This document shows positions 44,142-52,528 of a DNA stretch of 64,000 nt, piece by piece. The notes below the pieces were generated by a model. That model saw only the letters and a list, made by a program, of their open reading frames with translations, was not told where the DNA came from and searched no databases. Each line of letters starts with the position of its first letter. Within the stretch, counting starts at the first letter, position 1. This DNA comes from Clostridiales bacterium (lineage in GTDB: Bacteria > Bacillota > Clostridia > Oscillospirales > Oscillospiraceae), in assembly GCA_014799475.1 (NCBI GenBank), contig JAAVHX010000043.1, forward strand, positions 18,078 to 82,077, written 5' to 3'. Both the position numbers and the translations under genes were made by a program.

Positions 44142-44167
44142 AAAGGGTGGGACAAAGCCCACCCTTT
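44142..44167 (-). terminator. intercistronic hairpin between SCIFF peptide and maturase
   Basis: Minus strand AAAGGGTGGG, 6-nt loop, CCCACCCTTT followed by TT. It would let the short peptide gene be transcribed more than the maturase. Confidence 0.8.
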
Positions 44168-44183
44168 CCGGCGCTCCAATGAA

Positions 44184-44327
44184 TTACTTGTTATTCTCGC
44201 ACTTCTGGTTGGCCACGGTGCAGGAGGTCTTGCAGGCGGACTGGCAAGAGGTCTGGCACTCGCCGCAGCCGCCGTGGGCCGCGCTCTGCTTCAGCGTTGC
44301 GCCATTCAAAGTCTGGACATGAGTCAT
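44184..44327 (-). CDS. SCIFF ranthipeptide precursor (six cysteines in forty-five)
   Basis: A 47-residue peptide with Cys at 21, 24, 28, 32, 36 and 43. It carries the near-invariant core CGECQTSCQSACKTSC, preceded by leader MTHVQTLNGATLKQSAAHGG. It is the substrate of the maturase next to it, which forms Cys-to-alpha-carbon (ranthionine) thioethers. ATG 44327 has GGGAGGG 9 nt upstream and a strong promoter. The final function of SCIFF, widespread in Clostridia, is linked to quorum sensing and metabolism in some reports but not settled. Confidence 0.97.
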   Translation of the reverse strand: MTHVQTLNGATLKQSAAHGGCGECQTSCQSACKTSCTVANQKCENNK

Positions 44328-44360
44328 AGGTAGTTTCCCTCCCATTCAAAATGTTGGCTT

Positions 44361-44389
44361 ATTATACCACACTATAAAACAGATTTCAA
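44361..44389 (-). promoter_or_regulatory. promoter of the SCIFF operon
   Basis: Minus strand TTGAAA (44389-44384), 17 bp, TATAAT (44366-44361). Confidence 0.85.
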
Positions 44390-44450
44390 TACAATTATTT
44401 TTTCGACGGTTCACTTTGGCGTATGGAGATACCGCGGCGTTTCATCCGTC

Positions 44451-44488
44451 AAAATAGAAAAGCCTCCGCCGACATGATCAGCGGAGGC
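44451..44488 (-). terminator. terminator of the alcohol dehydrogenase gene
   Basis: Minus strand GCCTCCGC, 11-nt loop, GCGGAGGC then TTTTCTATTTT. Confidence 0.85.
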
Positions 44489-44507
44489 CGGAAGGGTTTT
44501 GTAAGGA

Positions 44508-45725
44508 TCAGAAGTCCACCTCGGTGTCGTAGTAGCAGCACTTGAGCAGCTTCTCCATCTCCTCCACGGAGGGCTGGCGGGGGTTGGAGCCGGTGCAGGC
44601 GTCGCCAACGGCGTTGACGGCGATGTCGTGGAGCCGCTCAAGGAACACCTCCTCGGGCACAAAGCCCTGGTCGCAGGGGTAGCTGTCCGGGCCATACTTG
44701 CCAATGCAGTGGGGAATGTTCAGGTCGTCGTTCATCTTGCGCAGGAACGCGATCAGGTTGGCGATCTTCTCGTCCAGGCTGCTGCCGCCCAGGCCCATGA
44801 AGTCGGCGATCTCGCCGTACCGCTTGGCGGCGGTCTCGTCCTTGGCGTTGAAGGCGATGACCTTGGGCAGGTACATGGCGTTGGCCGCGCCGTGAATGAT
44901 GTGGGCGCCGTAGTCGGCGAAGACCGCGCCGGTCTTGTGGGCCATGGAGTGGACGATGCCCAGCAGGGCGTTGGAGAAGGCCATACCGGCCAGGCACTGG
45001 GCGTTGTGCATGGAGTCGCGCTTGGCCATGTCCCCGTTATAGGAGTCCACCAGGTCGTTCTGGATCATCTTGATGGCGTGGAGGGCCAGAGGATCGGTAT
45101 AGTCGCAGTTGGCGGTAGACACATAGGCCTCAATGGCGTGGGTAATGGCATCCATGCCGGTGTGGGCCACCAGCTTCTTGGGCATGGTCTCGGCCAGGTC
45201 GGGGTCCACAATGGCCACGTCGGGGGTGATCTCAAAGTCGGCGATGGGGTACTTGATGCCCTTCTGGTAGTCGGTGATGATGGAGAAGGCGGTCACCTCG
45301 GTGGCGGTGCCGGAGGTGGAGGAAATGGCGCAGAAGCGGGCCTTCTTGCGCAGAGCGGGGATGCCAAATACCTTGCACATCTCTTCAAAGGTGATGTCCG
45401 GGTACTCATACTTGATCCACATAGCTTTGGCCGCGTCGATCGGGGAGCCGCCGCCCATAGCGATGATCCAGTCGGGCTGGAACTTCAGCATGGCGTCCGC
45501 GCCCTTCATGACGGTTTCCACAGAGGGGTCCGGCTCGATGCCCTCGAACAGCTCCACTTCCATACCGGCTTCCTTTAAGTAAGAGATCACCCGATCCAGG
45601 AAACCGAACTTCTTCATGGAGCCTCCGCCCACGCAGATCATCGCGCGTTTGCCGTCGAAGGACTTCAGGGCCTCCAGAGCGCCTTTGCCATGGTACAGGT
45701 CACGGGGAAGAGTAAAACGTGCCAT
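44508..45725 (-). CDS. iron-containing alcohol dehydrogenase
   Basis: A group III Fe-dependent NAD(P)H alcohol dehydrogenase of 405 residues. It has the Rossmann loop MGGGSPIDAAKAMWIKYEY and SSTSGTATEVTAF. Metal ligands are in KLVAHTGMDAITHAIEAYVS (Asp, His) and ALLGIVHSMAHKTGAVF with DYGAHIIHGAANA (His, His). ATG 45725 has GGAGGT upstream; the longer frame to 45755 is not supported. The strong codon bias implies high expression. The Rex-type operator over its -10 indicates redox control, fitting a role in reducing acetaldehyde or butyraldehyde to re-oxidise NADH. Confidence 0.95.
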   Translation of the reverse strand: MARFTLPRDLYHGKGALEALKSFDGKRAMICVGGGSMKKFGFLDRVISYLKEAGMEVELFEGIEPDPSVETVMKGADAMLKFQPDWIIAMGGGSPIDAAKAMWIKYEYPDITFEEMCKVFGIPALRKKARFCAISSTSGTATEVTAFSIITDYQKGIKYPIADFEITPDVAIVDPDLAETMPKKLVAHTGMDAITHAIEAYVSTANCDYTDPLALHAIKMIQNDLVDSYNGDMAKRDSMHNAQCLAGMAFSNALLGIVHSMAHKTGAVFADYGAHIIHGAANAMYLPKVIAFNAKDETAAKRYGEIADFMGLGGSSLDEKIANLIAFLRKMNDDLNIPHCIGKYGPDSYPCDQGFVPEEVFLERLHDIAVNAVGDACTGSNPRQPSVEEMEKLLKCCYYDTEVDF

Positions 45726-45769
45726 TTGAATTACCTCCAATTCATGTTGGGCCATGACTGCCCAAAATC

Positions 45770-45805
45770 TGTTAACATTTTAACATTTTCCGTCATCGAT
45801 TGCAA
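45770..45805 (-). promoter_or_regulatory. adh promoter overlapped by a Rex-type operator
   Basis: Minus strand TTGCAA (45805-45800), 17 bp, TAAAAT (45782-45777). TGTTAA-cATT-TTAACA at 45770-45785 is a perfect inverted repeat matching the core of the Rex box TTGTTAAnnnnTTAACAA and covers the -10. Rex would repress at low NADH/NAD and release when NADH rises. Confidence 0.8.
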
Positions 45806-45897
45806 TAGCAGGGTGGCAGTTTTCACAAAATGTTTCCTTTCTGTTCTCTTAACGAAATCTTTTGTTTTTCCCCTATGGCTTCTTAACCCTTTTTCTG

Positions 45898-45958
45898 TAT
45901 ACTGTCCGTACTGAGACAGATAGTACAGTTGAACATCAAAAATTCTGACAGACAGTAC
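45898..45958 (+). promoter_or_regulatory. candidate control region of the bceAB-like operon
   Basis: TATACT at 45898-45903 may be a -10. ACAGATAGTAC (45916-45926) and ACAGACAGTAC (45948-45958) are direct repeats 32 bp apart, about three helical turns. TACTGTC at 45900-45906 is the inverse of the GACAGTA half-site. No good -35 is seen, as expected for an activated promoter. Confidence 0.45.
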
Positions 45959-45978
45959 GCAATACGGAGGTAATTCTT

Positions 45979-46746
45979 ATGTCGATCTTGGAAGTCAATC
46001 ATGTCAAAAAGGTCTATTCCACCCGCTTTGGGGCCCAGAAGGTAGAGGCCCTGTCCGACGTGTCCTTCACAGCGGAGGACGGGGAGTATGTGGCCATCAT
46101 GGGCGAGTCCGGTTCGGGCAAGACCACCCTGCTGAACATCCTGGCCGCGCTGGATAAGCCCACCGCCGGGTCGGTGCTGCTGGCGGGACGGGAGCTCACC
46201 GCGGTGCAGGAGAAGGAGCTGGCCGCCTTCCGCCGGGACAACCTGGGCTTTGTGTTCCAGGACTTCAACCTGCTGGACACCTTCAGCCTGCGGGACAACA
46301 TCCTCCTCCCCCTAGTGCTGGCGGGGAAAAAGTACCCGGAGATGAACCGCCGCCTCACTCCCCTGGCGGAGACGCTGGGCATCGAGAAGCTGCTGGACAA
46401 ATATCCCTATGAGGTGTCCGGCGGGCAGAAGCAGCGCTGCGCCGTGGCCCGGGCCCTCATCACCCAGCCCCAGATCGTGCTGGCCGACGAGCCCACGGGG
46501 GCGCTGGACTCCCGGGCGGCGGACGGCCTGATGGATCTGTTCACCAAAATCAATATGTCGGGCCAGACGGTGCTGATGGTGACCCATTCCACCGCCGCGG
46601 CCAGCCGGGCGGGCCGGGTGCTGTTCATCCGGGACGGCATGGTATACCACCAGCTCTATCGGGAAAACCGCACCGACGGCCAGATGTACCGACTCATCAC
46701 CGAGACTCTCACCCGGCTCACCGACGGAGGTGAGAAGCGTGCGTAA
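45979..46746 (+). CDS. ABC transporter ATP-binding protein (BceA/SalX type)
   Basis: A 255-residue nucleotide-binding subunit. Walker A GESGSGKTTLLNILAALDKP, Q-loop VFQDFNLLDTF, signature YEVSGGQKQRCAVARAL, Walker B IVLADEPTGALDS and H-loop MVTHSTAAAS are all intact. With the following large permease it forms a peptide-antibiotic sensing/resistance or lipid-cycle-protecting transporter. No BceRS-type two-component genes are adjacent. Confidence 0.93.
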   Translation: MSILEVNHVKKVYSTRFGAQKVEALSDVSFTAEDGEYVAIMGESGSGKTTLLNILAALDKPTAGSVLLAGRELTAVQEKELAAFRRDNLGFVFQDFNLLDTFSLRDNILLPLVLAGKKYPEMNRRLTPLAETLGIEKLLDKYPYEVSGGQKQRCAVARALITQPQIVLADEPTGALDSRAADGLMDLFTKINMSGQTVLMVTHSTAAASRAGRVLFIRDGMVYHQLYRENRTDGQMYRLITETLTRLTDGGEKRA

Positions 46747-48784
46747 CGGACTTTATCCCAAGCTAGCGGCCCGGAGCATGAGGCAGAACCACCGCTTTTT
46801 CGTTCCCTATCTGCTGGCGCTGGCGGGGCTTACCGCCGCCTTTTACGTCATGTCCGCGCTGTCCTTTGACCCCGGCGTGGCGCAGATGCGGGGCTTTGCC
46901 TATGTCCAGGTCATGATGCAGCTTGGCATGATGGTGGCGGGCATCCTGTCCGCCGTGCTGCTGCTGTATATCAACAGTTTTTTGATGAAGCAGCGCAAAA
47001 AGGAGCTGGGCCTCTACAACATCCTGGGCATGGGCAAGGGGAACATCGCCCTCATCCAGTGCTGGGAGAGCCTGTACACCGCCCTTGTCGGCATCGTGGG
47101 CGGGCTGATCCTCGGCGTCATCCTCCACAAGCTGGCCACCGTCGCTTTGACTGCCCTGCTGCAATTCTCCATCCCGTTTAATTCCTCTTTTTCCCTGCCC
47201 GCCATGGTCGTCTCAGCGCTGTTTTTTGGGGCGCTGCTGGTGCTGGCCCTGGTGCTCAACCTGTTCCGGGTGCGGCTGTCCAACCCCATTGAGCTGCTCC
47301 ACGGCGGCAGCGTGGGCGAAAAGGAACCCCGCACCCGCTGGCTGCTGGCGGTCATCGGTGTTCTGGCCATGGGCGCGGGCTACTTCATCGCCGTCACCAC
47401 CAAGGACCCCACTTTGGCTATGCTTCTCTATTTCCTGGCTGTCATCCTGGTCATCATCGGCACCTACTGCCTGTTCACCGCCGGCAGCATCGCCCTGCTG
47501 AAAATGCTGCGGAAAAACAAGGGATTCTATTACCAGACCGGCCACTTCATCGGCGTGTCCGGGATGCTCTACCGCATGAAGCGCAACGCCGTAGGGCTGG
47601 CCAACATCTGCATTTTGTCCACCATGGTGATGGTCATGATCTCGGGCACCCTGTCCCTCTATCTGGGCCAGGGGGAGATCATCGCCGCCCAGTACCCCGC
47701 CAGCCTTAACATGATCGTCAGCTTCGACCCCGGTCAGGGGCAGGCGCTGGATTTAGACGGGGCGCGGAACCTGATCTGGCAGTTCACCCAGGAGCATGAC
47801 GTGTCCATCACCGACCTGAGAGCAACGCAGTTCCTGCGCTTTAACACGGCGCCCGACGCCGGTATCAATCAGCTGGATGTGGGCCGTGACGATTCCGCCG
47901 ATAAGCGCGCCCTCTATGTCCTCACCGCCGCGGACTATACCGTCCTCACGGGCAAGCCCGCTCCGGAACTGGTTGCTGGCGAGGCGGCGGCCTGCGGCCC
48001 GCTCCCAGACGGCTTCGGTTCCACCGTCACCCTCCAGGGCTTCCAGGACGACACCGCAAGCGGATCCGGGGAAACCTTCTCTGTGGTTCAAACCCTCCCC
48101 GCTGTAAGCCACTTTTCTATTACCTTTGACATGGTGCAGCCGCTGTGCCTCGTAGTGCCCGACCAGGCGGCACTGGATCGCGTCTGGGCCCTCCAGTACA
48201 ACGCACTGGGCGAGAACGCCGCCAACCTCACCGCCGTCCTGCTGGCGGACTTGGACTGCACCAACGATGAGGAGATCGACCTGCTGTATGCCTGGGTGGA
48301 TGCCTCCTGGGACTACGAGGACTTTTACGCCGGTACCGGCGACTGGGAGTCCTGGCGGGTGGAATCCCGGGCCGAGATGGCGGTGGACGGCTACTCCATG
48401 GCCGGGGGCTTCCTGTTCCTGGGCATCGTGCTGGGCATCGTGTTCCTCATGGCAACGGTACTCATCATCTACTACAAGCAGGTGTCTGAGGGATACGAGG
48501 ATCAGGGCCGGTTCGAGATCATGCGCAAGGTGGGCCTAAGCCAGAAGGAGGTCAAGTCCTCCATCCGCAGCCAGGTGCTCATTGTGTTTTTCCTGCCCAT
48601 CGTGGTGGCGGCGATCCACCTCCTGTTCGACTTCAACCTGGTGGCCCGGATGCTCACCATGTTTGGCGTGCGCAATGTGACCACCGTGGCGCTTTGCACC
48701 GGTGGGGCGCTGGCGGCCTTCCTGGTGGTGTACGCCGTTGTCTATCTGCTCACCGCCCGCACCTACTACAAGATCGTCCGATAA
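46739..48784 (+). CDS. FtsX-like ABC permease (BceB type)
   Basis: A ~681-residue permease with the BceB layout: one N-terminal helix, a block of helices (residues ~50-310), a large extracellular domain (~residues 340-555) and a final set of three helices (LFLGIVLGIVFLMATVLIIY onward). It has the N-terminal KLAARSMRQNHRFFVPYLLAL start and FEIMRKVGLSQKEVKSSIRSQ coupling helix typical of FtsX permeases. GTG 46739 is 7 nt from GGAGGTG and overlaps the ATPase gene. Confidence 0.9.
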   Translation: MRNGLYPKLAARSMRQNHRFFVPYLLALAGLTAAFYVMSALSFDPGVAQMRGFAYVQVMMQLGMMVAGILSAVLLLYINSFLMKQRKKELGLYNILGMGKGNIALIQCWESLYTALVGIVGGLILGVILHKLATVALTALLQFSIPFNSSFSLPAMVVSALFFGALLVLALVLNLFRVRLSNPIELLHGGSVGEKEPRTRWLLAVIGVLAMGAGYFIAVTTKDPTLAMLLYFLAVILVIIGTYCLFTAGSIALLKMLRKNKGFYYQTGHFIGVSGMLYRMKRNAVGLANICILSTMVMVMISGTLSLYLGQGEIIAAQYPASLNMIVSFDPGQGQALDLDGARNLIWQFTQEHDVSITDLRATQFLRFNTAPDAGINQLDVGRDDSADKRALYVLTAADYTVLTGKPAPELVAGEAAACGPLPDGFGSTVTLQGFQDDTASGSGETFSVVQTLPAVSHFSITFDMVQPLCLVVPDQAALDRVWALQYNALGENAANLTAVLLADLDCTNDEEIDLLYAWVDASWDYEDFYAGTGDWESWRVESRAEMAVDGYSMAGGFLFLGIVLGIVFLMATVLIIYYKQVSEGYEDQGRFEIMRKVGLSQKEVKSSIRSQVLIVFFLPIVVAAIHLLFDFNLVARMLTMFGVRNVTTVALCTGGALAAFLVVYAVVYLLTARTYYKIVR

Positions 48785-48809
48785 CGCCGCCCTCTCCGTC
48801 ACCGAAAAC

Positions 48810-48842
48810 GTCCGTCCACACCTTCTGTGGGCGGACATTTTT
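48810..48842 (+). terminator. terminator of the bceAB-like operon
   Basis: GTCCGTCCACA, 5-nt loop, TGTGGGCGGAC followed by ATTTTT; one G-T pair. Confidence 0.85.
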
Positions 48843-48863
48843 CGGCTTTTTCCTTGTTCCCTC

Positions 48864-48892
48864 TTGACGGTCTCATATCCTCGTGCTATGCT
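48864..48892 (+). promoter_or_regulatory. promoter of the MATE gene
   Basis: TTGACG (48864-48869), 17 bp, TATGCT (48887-48892). Confidence 0.75.
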
Positions 48893-48938
48893 AGGATTTA
48901 CGCTCATACTACCATGTTTGAATCGAGGAATGAAAATC

Positions 48939-50318
48939 ATGTCTATTCTCAAGGGCCGTCTGGGGGCCCAAAACCCGTCGCTGACGGAGGGCTCCATCAT
49001 CCGGGGGATCGTATCCTTTGCCATTCCCCTGTTTCTGGGGCAGCTGCTTCAGCAGCTTTACAACCTGGCCGACGCCTGGGTGCTGGGCAATTTCGCCGAC
49101 AACGGGGCCTTTGCCGCCGTCAGCTCGGGCGGCAGTCTCACCTTCCTGGTCATCGGCTTCTTCAACGGCATCGCCATCGGCGGCGGCGTCATCATTTCCC
49201 GCTACTACGGAGCCAAGGACGAGGAGAACGTTGTCCGGGCCATCCATACCAATTTTCTGTTCGGCATCATCGCCTCGGTGCTGTCTACCATAGTAGGGCT
49301 TCTGCTGGTGCCCCGGCTGCTGCTCATCATGAACACGCCGGAGTCGGTGTTGCCCTACTCCCTGATCTATTTCCGCATTTACTTCGGCGGGGTGTTCACC
49401 GTTATCCTTTATAATATCTGTATGGCTATCATGCGCTCCCTAGGGGATAGTTTACATCCGCTGTACTACCTCATCATCTCCTCCGCGCTGAACATGGTGC
49501 TGGATCTCCTGTTTGTGGCGGTGTTTCATTGGGGCGTGGCGGGGGCCGCGGCCGCCACCGTCCTCACCCAGGGGATCAGCTTCCTCCTGTGCCTATGGCG
49601 GATGTGCCGGCTGAAGGATTACACCCGGCTGGATTTCCGCAAGCTGCGCATCTACCCAAACATTCTCTCCCAGGTCATCCGCCAGGGCCTGCCCACCGGC
49701 GTGCAGAACGCCGTTATCAGCATCGGCAATCTGGTGGTGCAGAGCAACATCAACTCCTTTGGAGAGTACGCCATGTCGGGCCACGGGGCCTATGCCAAGA
49801 TCGAGGGCCTGGTGTTCCTGCCCATTATGAGTATGTCCATGTCCCTGCCCACCTTCATCAGCCAGAACCTGGGGGCACGGCAGTATGACCGGGCAAAAAA
49901 AGGCGCCATATTTGGCATCCTGTCCGGCGTGGTGCTGGCGGAGCTCATCGGAGTGGTGTTCCTCTTCGCCGCCCCCCCTGCCCTGGGCTTTTTCGTGGAT
50001 GAGCCGGAGGCCATTCGGTTCGGAGCCATCCAGTCCCGGACTGTGGCACCCTTCTTCTTCCTGCTGGCCTTTTCCCATTGCGCGGCGGGTGTGCTTCGGG
50101 GGTGCGGCAAGTCCTTCATCCCGATGGTCACCATGCTGGCGTTCTGGTGCTGCGTCCGGGTGACCTACGTCACCTTGGCGATCCGCTTTTTTCCGGTGTT
50201 CTCCACCATTTCCTGGGCCTATCCCCTCACCTGGTCGCTCAGTTCGGTGGTGTTCCTGCTGTTCTTGCTGAAATCGGACTGGCTCCACGCCTTCGACATT
50301 GGAAAAGAACAAACCTGA
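48939..50318 (+). CDS. MATE family multidrug/cation antiporter
   Basis: A 459-residue, 12-helix exporter. The two MATE halves begin SIIRGIVSFAIPLFLGQLLQ and ILSQVIRQGLPTGVQNAVIS. It shows LYNLADAWVLGNFADNGAFA and HGAYAKIEGLVFLPIMSMSM. It is probably a Na+ or H+ coupled drug or metabolite exporter; substrate not predictable. ATG 48939 lies 10 nt after GAGGA; ATG 48930 is too close to that site. Confidence 0.93.
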   Translation: MSILKGRLGAQNPSLTEGSIIRGIVSFAIPLFLGQLLQQLYNLADAWVLGNFADNGAFAAVSSGGSLTFLVIGFFNGIAIGGGVIISRYYGAKDEENVVRAIHTNFLFGIIASVLSTIVGLLLVPRLLLIMNTPESVLPYSLIYFRIYFGGVFTVILYNICMAIMRSLGDSLHPLYYLIISSALNMVLDLLFVAVFHWGVAGAAAATVLTQGISFLLCLWRMCRLKDYTRLDFRKLRIYPNILSQVIRQGLPTGVQNAVISIGNLVVQSNINSFGEYAMSGHGAYAKIEGLVFLPIMSMSMSLPTFISQNLGARQYDRAKKGAIFGILSGVVLAELIGVVFLFAAPPALGFFVDEPEAIRFGAIQSRTVAPFFFLLAFSHCAAGVLRGCGKSFIPMVTMLAFWCCVRVTYVTLAIRFFPVFSTISWAYPLTWSLSSVVFLLFLLKSDWLHAFDIGKEQT

Positions 50319-50322
50319 AATG

Positions 50323-50356
50323 AGGCGGCGGTCAGCATGACCGCCGCCTGTTTTTT
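50323..50356 (+). terminator. terminator of the MATE gene
   Basis: AGGCGGCGGTCA, 3-nt loop, TGACCGCCGCCT then GTTTTTT. Confidence 0.9.
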
Positions 50357-50406
50357 GAACCTCCCCGCCGTTCTGTTCATAGAATGGGGCAAAGGAGGGC
50401 AAATTT

Positions 50407-50985
50407 ATGAAAAACACCTGCCTGCTCAGCGAGGACTCGAAACATTACTTATGCTGTTTTTATCAGACCCTGGATGAGATGATTCAGGCCATGACCACCG
50501 CGGGCCTTAACCAGAGCATCTCCCATAACTTCGCGGTCCAGATGGTCCCTCATTGCCGGGCCGCTGTCCAGATGTCCAACAATGTCCTGCGGTATACGGA
50601 AAATCCCGCCATCCGGCAGGCCGCGCAGCGCCTTATGGAGGAGCAGACCCAGGCCATCGACCAGATGGAGGCGGTCCTGCCCGCCTGTGGGCAGCTCACC
50701 AACGCCCAGATGGATCTGCGGCTCTACCAGCGGCGGATGGATCTCATCTGCCGGGAGATGTTTGCCAGCATGGGCGCTGTCCCTGAGAGCAACCGGCTGG
50801 GCGCTGTCTTTGCGCGGCAGCTGCTGCCCCATTGCCAGGGGGCCATCCGTATGGCGGAAAACGCCCTGAAATACGATGTGTCCACCGAACTGGTTCCCCT
50901 GCTGCGCGCCATTGCCGCACAGCAGCGCCGGAGGACAACGCAGCTGCGCGCTTTACTCAACCGCGCGGGATGTCAAGGGCGGTAA
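50407..50985 (+). CDS. duplicated DUF305-like four-helix protein
   Basis: A 192-residue protein made of two related halves: NFAVQMVPHCRAAVQMSNNV (~residues 41-60) with AAQRLMEEQTQAIDQMEAVL, and FARQLLPHCQGAIRMAENAL (~137-156) with LRAIAAQQRRRTTQLRALLN. Both resemble the DUF305 ferritin-like repeat whose core is M-x-P-H-H-x-x-A-x-x-M, but here the second His is Cys in both halves. Homologues are usually exported and metal- or redox-linked; no signal peptide is seen here. AAAGGAGG precedes ATG 50407. Function unknown. Confidence 0.7.
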   Translation: MKNTCLLSEDSKHYLCCFYQTLDEMIQAMTTAGLNQSISHNFAVQMVPHCRAAVQMSNNVLRYTENPAIRQAAQRLMEEQTQAIDQMEAVLPACGQLTNAQMDLRLYQRRMDLICREMFASMGAVPESNRLGAVFARQLLPHCQGAIRMAENALKYDVSTELVPLLRAIAAQQRRRTTQLRALLNRAGCQGR

Positions 50986-50987
50986 GC

Positions 50988-51016
50988 TTGCTTTTTTCCC
51001 TTTCATCTGCTATACT
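50988..51016 (+). promoter_or_regulatory. promoter of the GH13 gene
   Basis: TTGCTT (50988-50993), 17 bp, TATACT (51011-51016). Confidence 0.65.
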
Positions 51017-51072
51017 ATTTACCCACGGCTTTTCCGGCCATGGAACACCGCCAGAGAGAAGGAGTGACGCCC

Positions 51073-52383
51073 ATGTGGGCAGAGAACAGCGTATTTTATC
51101 AGATTTATCCCCTGGGGTTCTGCGGAGCGCCCTGGGAAAACGACGGCGTCCCCGTCAACCGCATCGGTAAAATCGGGGACTGGGCCGGCCATATCCAAAA
51201 ATTGGGGGCCGACGCGGTCTACCTTTGCCCCATTTTTGAAAGCGACCGCCACGGCTATGACACCCGGGACTATCGCAAAATCGACTGCCGCCTGGGCACC
51301 AATGAGGACTTCGCCCAAGTGTGCCGCACCCTCCATGACCACGGCATCAAAGTGGTCATAGACGGGGTGTTTAACCATGTGGGCCGGGGCTTCTGGGCTT
51401 TCCGGGATGTGCAGGAGAAACGATGGGACTCTCCCTATAAAGACTGGTTCCACATCAATTTTGACGGCAATTCCAACTATAATGACGGTTTTTGGTACGA
51501 GGGCTGGGAGGGCCACTATGAGCTGGTGAAGCTCAACCTGCGCAACCCCGCTGTGGTGGACTACCTGCTGGACTGCGTGCGCTTCTGGGTGGAGCAGTTT
51601 GGCATCGACGGCCTGCGGCTGGACGTGGCCTACTGCCTGGACAAGGATTTTCTCCGCCGCCTGCGCTGGTTCTGTGGGGAGCTGAAGTCCGACTTCTTCC
51701 TGGTGGGTGAGACCCTCCACGGCGACTACAACCAGTGGGTGGGAGACGGCCTGCTCCACTCCTGCACCAACTACGAGTGTTATAAGGGACTGTACTCCAG
51801 CTTTAACTCCATGAACCTGTTTGAAATCGTCCACAGCCTGAAGCGGCAGTTTGGCCCGGAGCAGTGGACGCTGTACAAGGGCAAGCATCTTTTGTCCTTC
51901 GTGGACAACCACGATGTCACCCGGGCGGCCACCATTTTGCAGAATCCGGCCCATCTGCCCCTGCTGTACGGCGTGATGTTCGGAATGCCCGGCATCCCCT
52001 GCCTGTACTACGGCAGCGAGTGGGGCGCACAGGGGGACAAATCCCATGGGGATGACGCCCTGCGGCCCAGCTTTGACCGGCCGGAGTGGAACGAGCTCAC
52101 CGACCGGATCGCCGCCATGGCCCGCGCCCACAGAGAGAGCGAGGCGCTGTGCTGGGGCGACTTCAAGGATCTGGTGCTGACCAACAAGCAGGCCATCTTC
52201 CAGCGCCGGAGCGAGCATGAGCGGGTATTGGTGGCGGTGAACGCTGACAGCCAGCCCTATTGGGCCTACTTTGACGCCGGGTGCGGTCAGGCGGTGGATC
52301 TGCTCACCGGCCAACCCCACGACTTCGGCGGCGGCAGCGAACTGCCCCCCTACAGCATATTCTTCTGGAAATGCGAACACTAA
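51073..52383 (+). CDS. glycoside hydrolase family 13 (alpha-amylase type)
   Basis: A 436-residue intracellular alpha-glucan enzyme without a signal peptide. GH13 regions are all visible: VFYQIYPLGFCG at the N-terminus, region I DGVFNHVG, region II FGIDGLRLDVAYCLD (nucleophile Asp), region III FFLVGETLHGDY (acid/base Glu) and region IV LSFVDNHDVTRAAT (Asp). A short beta domain ends the protein. It may hydrolyse maltodextrins or cyclodextrins. ATG 51073 follows AAGGAG by 8 nt. Confidence 0.93.
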   Translation: MWAENSVFYQIYPLGFCGAPWENDGVPVNRIGKIGDWAGHIQKLGADAVYLCPIFESDRHGYDTRDYRKIDCRLGTNEDFAQVCRTLHDHGIKVVIDGVFNHVGRGFWAFRDVQEKRWDSPYKDWFHINFDGNSNYNDGFWYEGWEGHYELVKLNLRNPAVVDYLLDCVRFWVEQFGIDGLRLDVAYCLDKDFLRRLRWFCGELKSDFFLVGETLHGDYNQWVGDGLLHSCTNYECYKGLYSSFNSMNLFEIVHSLKRQFGPEQWTLYKGKHLLSFVDNHDVTRAATILQNPAHLPLLYGVMFGMPGIPCLYYGSEWGAQGDKSHGDDALRPSFDRPEWNELTDRIAAMARAHRESEALCWGDFKDLVLTNKQAIFQRRSEHERVLVAVNADSQPYWAYFDAGCGQAVDLLTGQPHDFGGGSELPPYSIFFWKCEH

Positions 52384-52451
52384 AAAAATCCCCGAGAGCG
52401 ATGGGCCACCCCGCATAAGGACAACAACAAAATAACCATTCAGAGCAATGC

Positions 52452-52490
52452 AAAGAGCAACAACCGCCTACCTGCGGTTGTTGCTCTTTT
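52452..52490. terminator. terminator of the GH13 gene
   Basis: AAAGAGCAACAACCGC, 6-nt loop, GCGGTTGTTGCTCTTTT; also usable by minus-strand transcripts arriving from the accessory region. Confidence 0.9.
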
Positions 52491-52528
52491 ATATTATAAT
52501 TTCGTTAAGATCATAATGCTAATTACCG

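Noticed and set aside
42736..44322. 528-codon plus-strand open frame opposite the SCIFF locus
   Set aside because: The minus strand encodes the radical SAM maturase and peptide with clear motifs; the plus frame has none.
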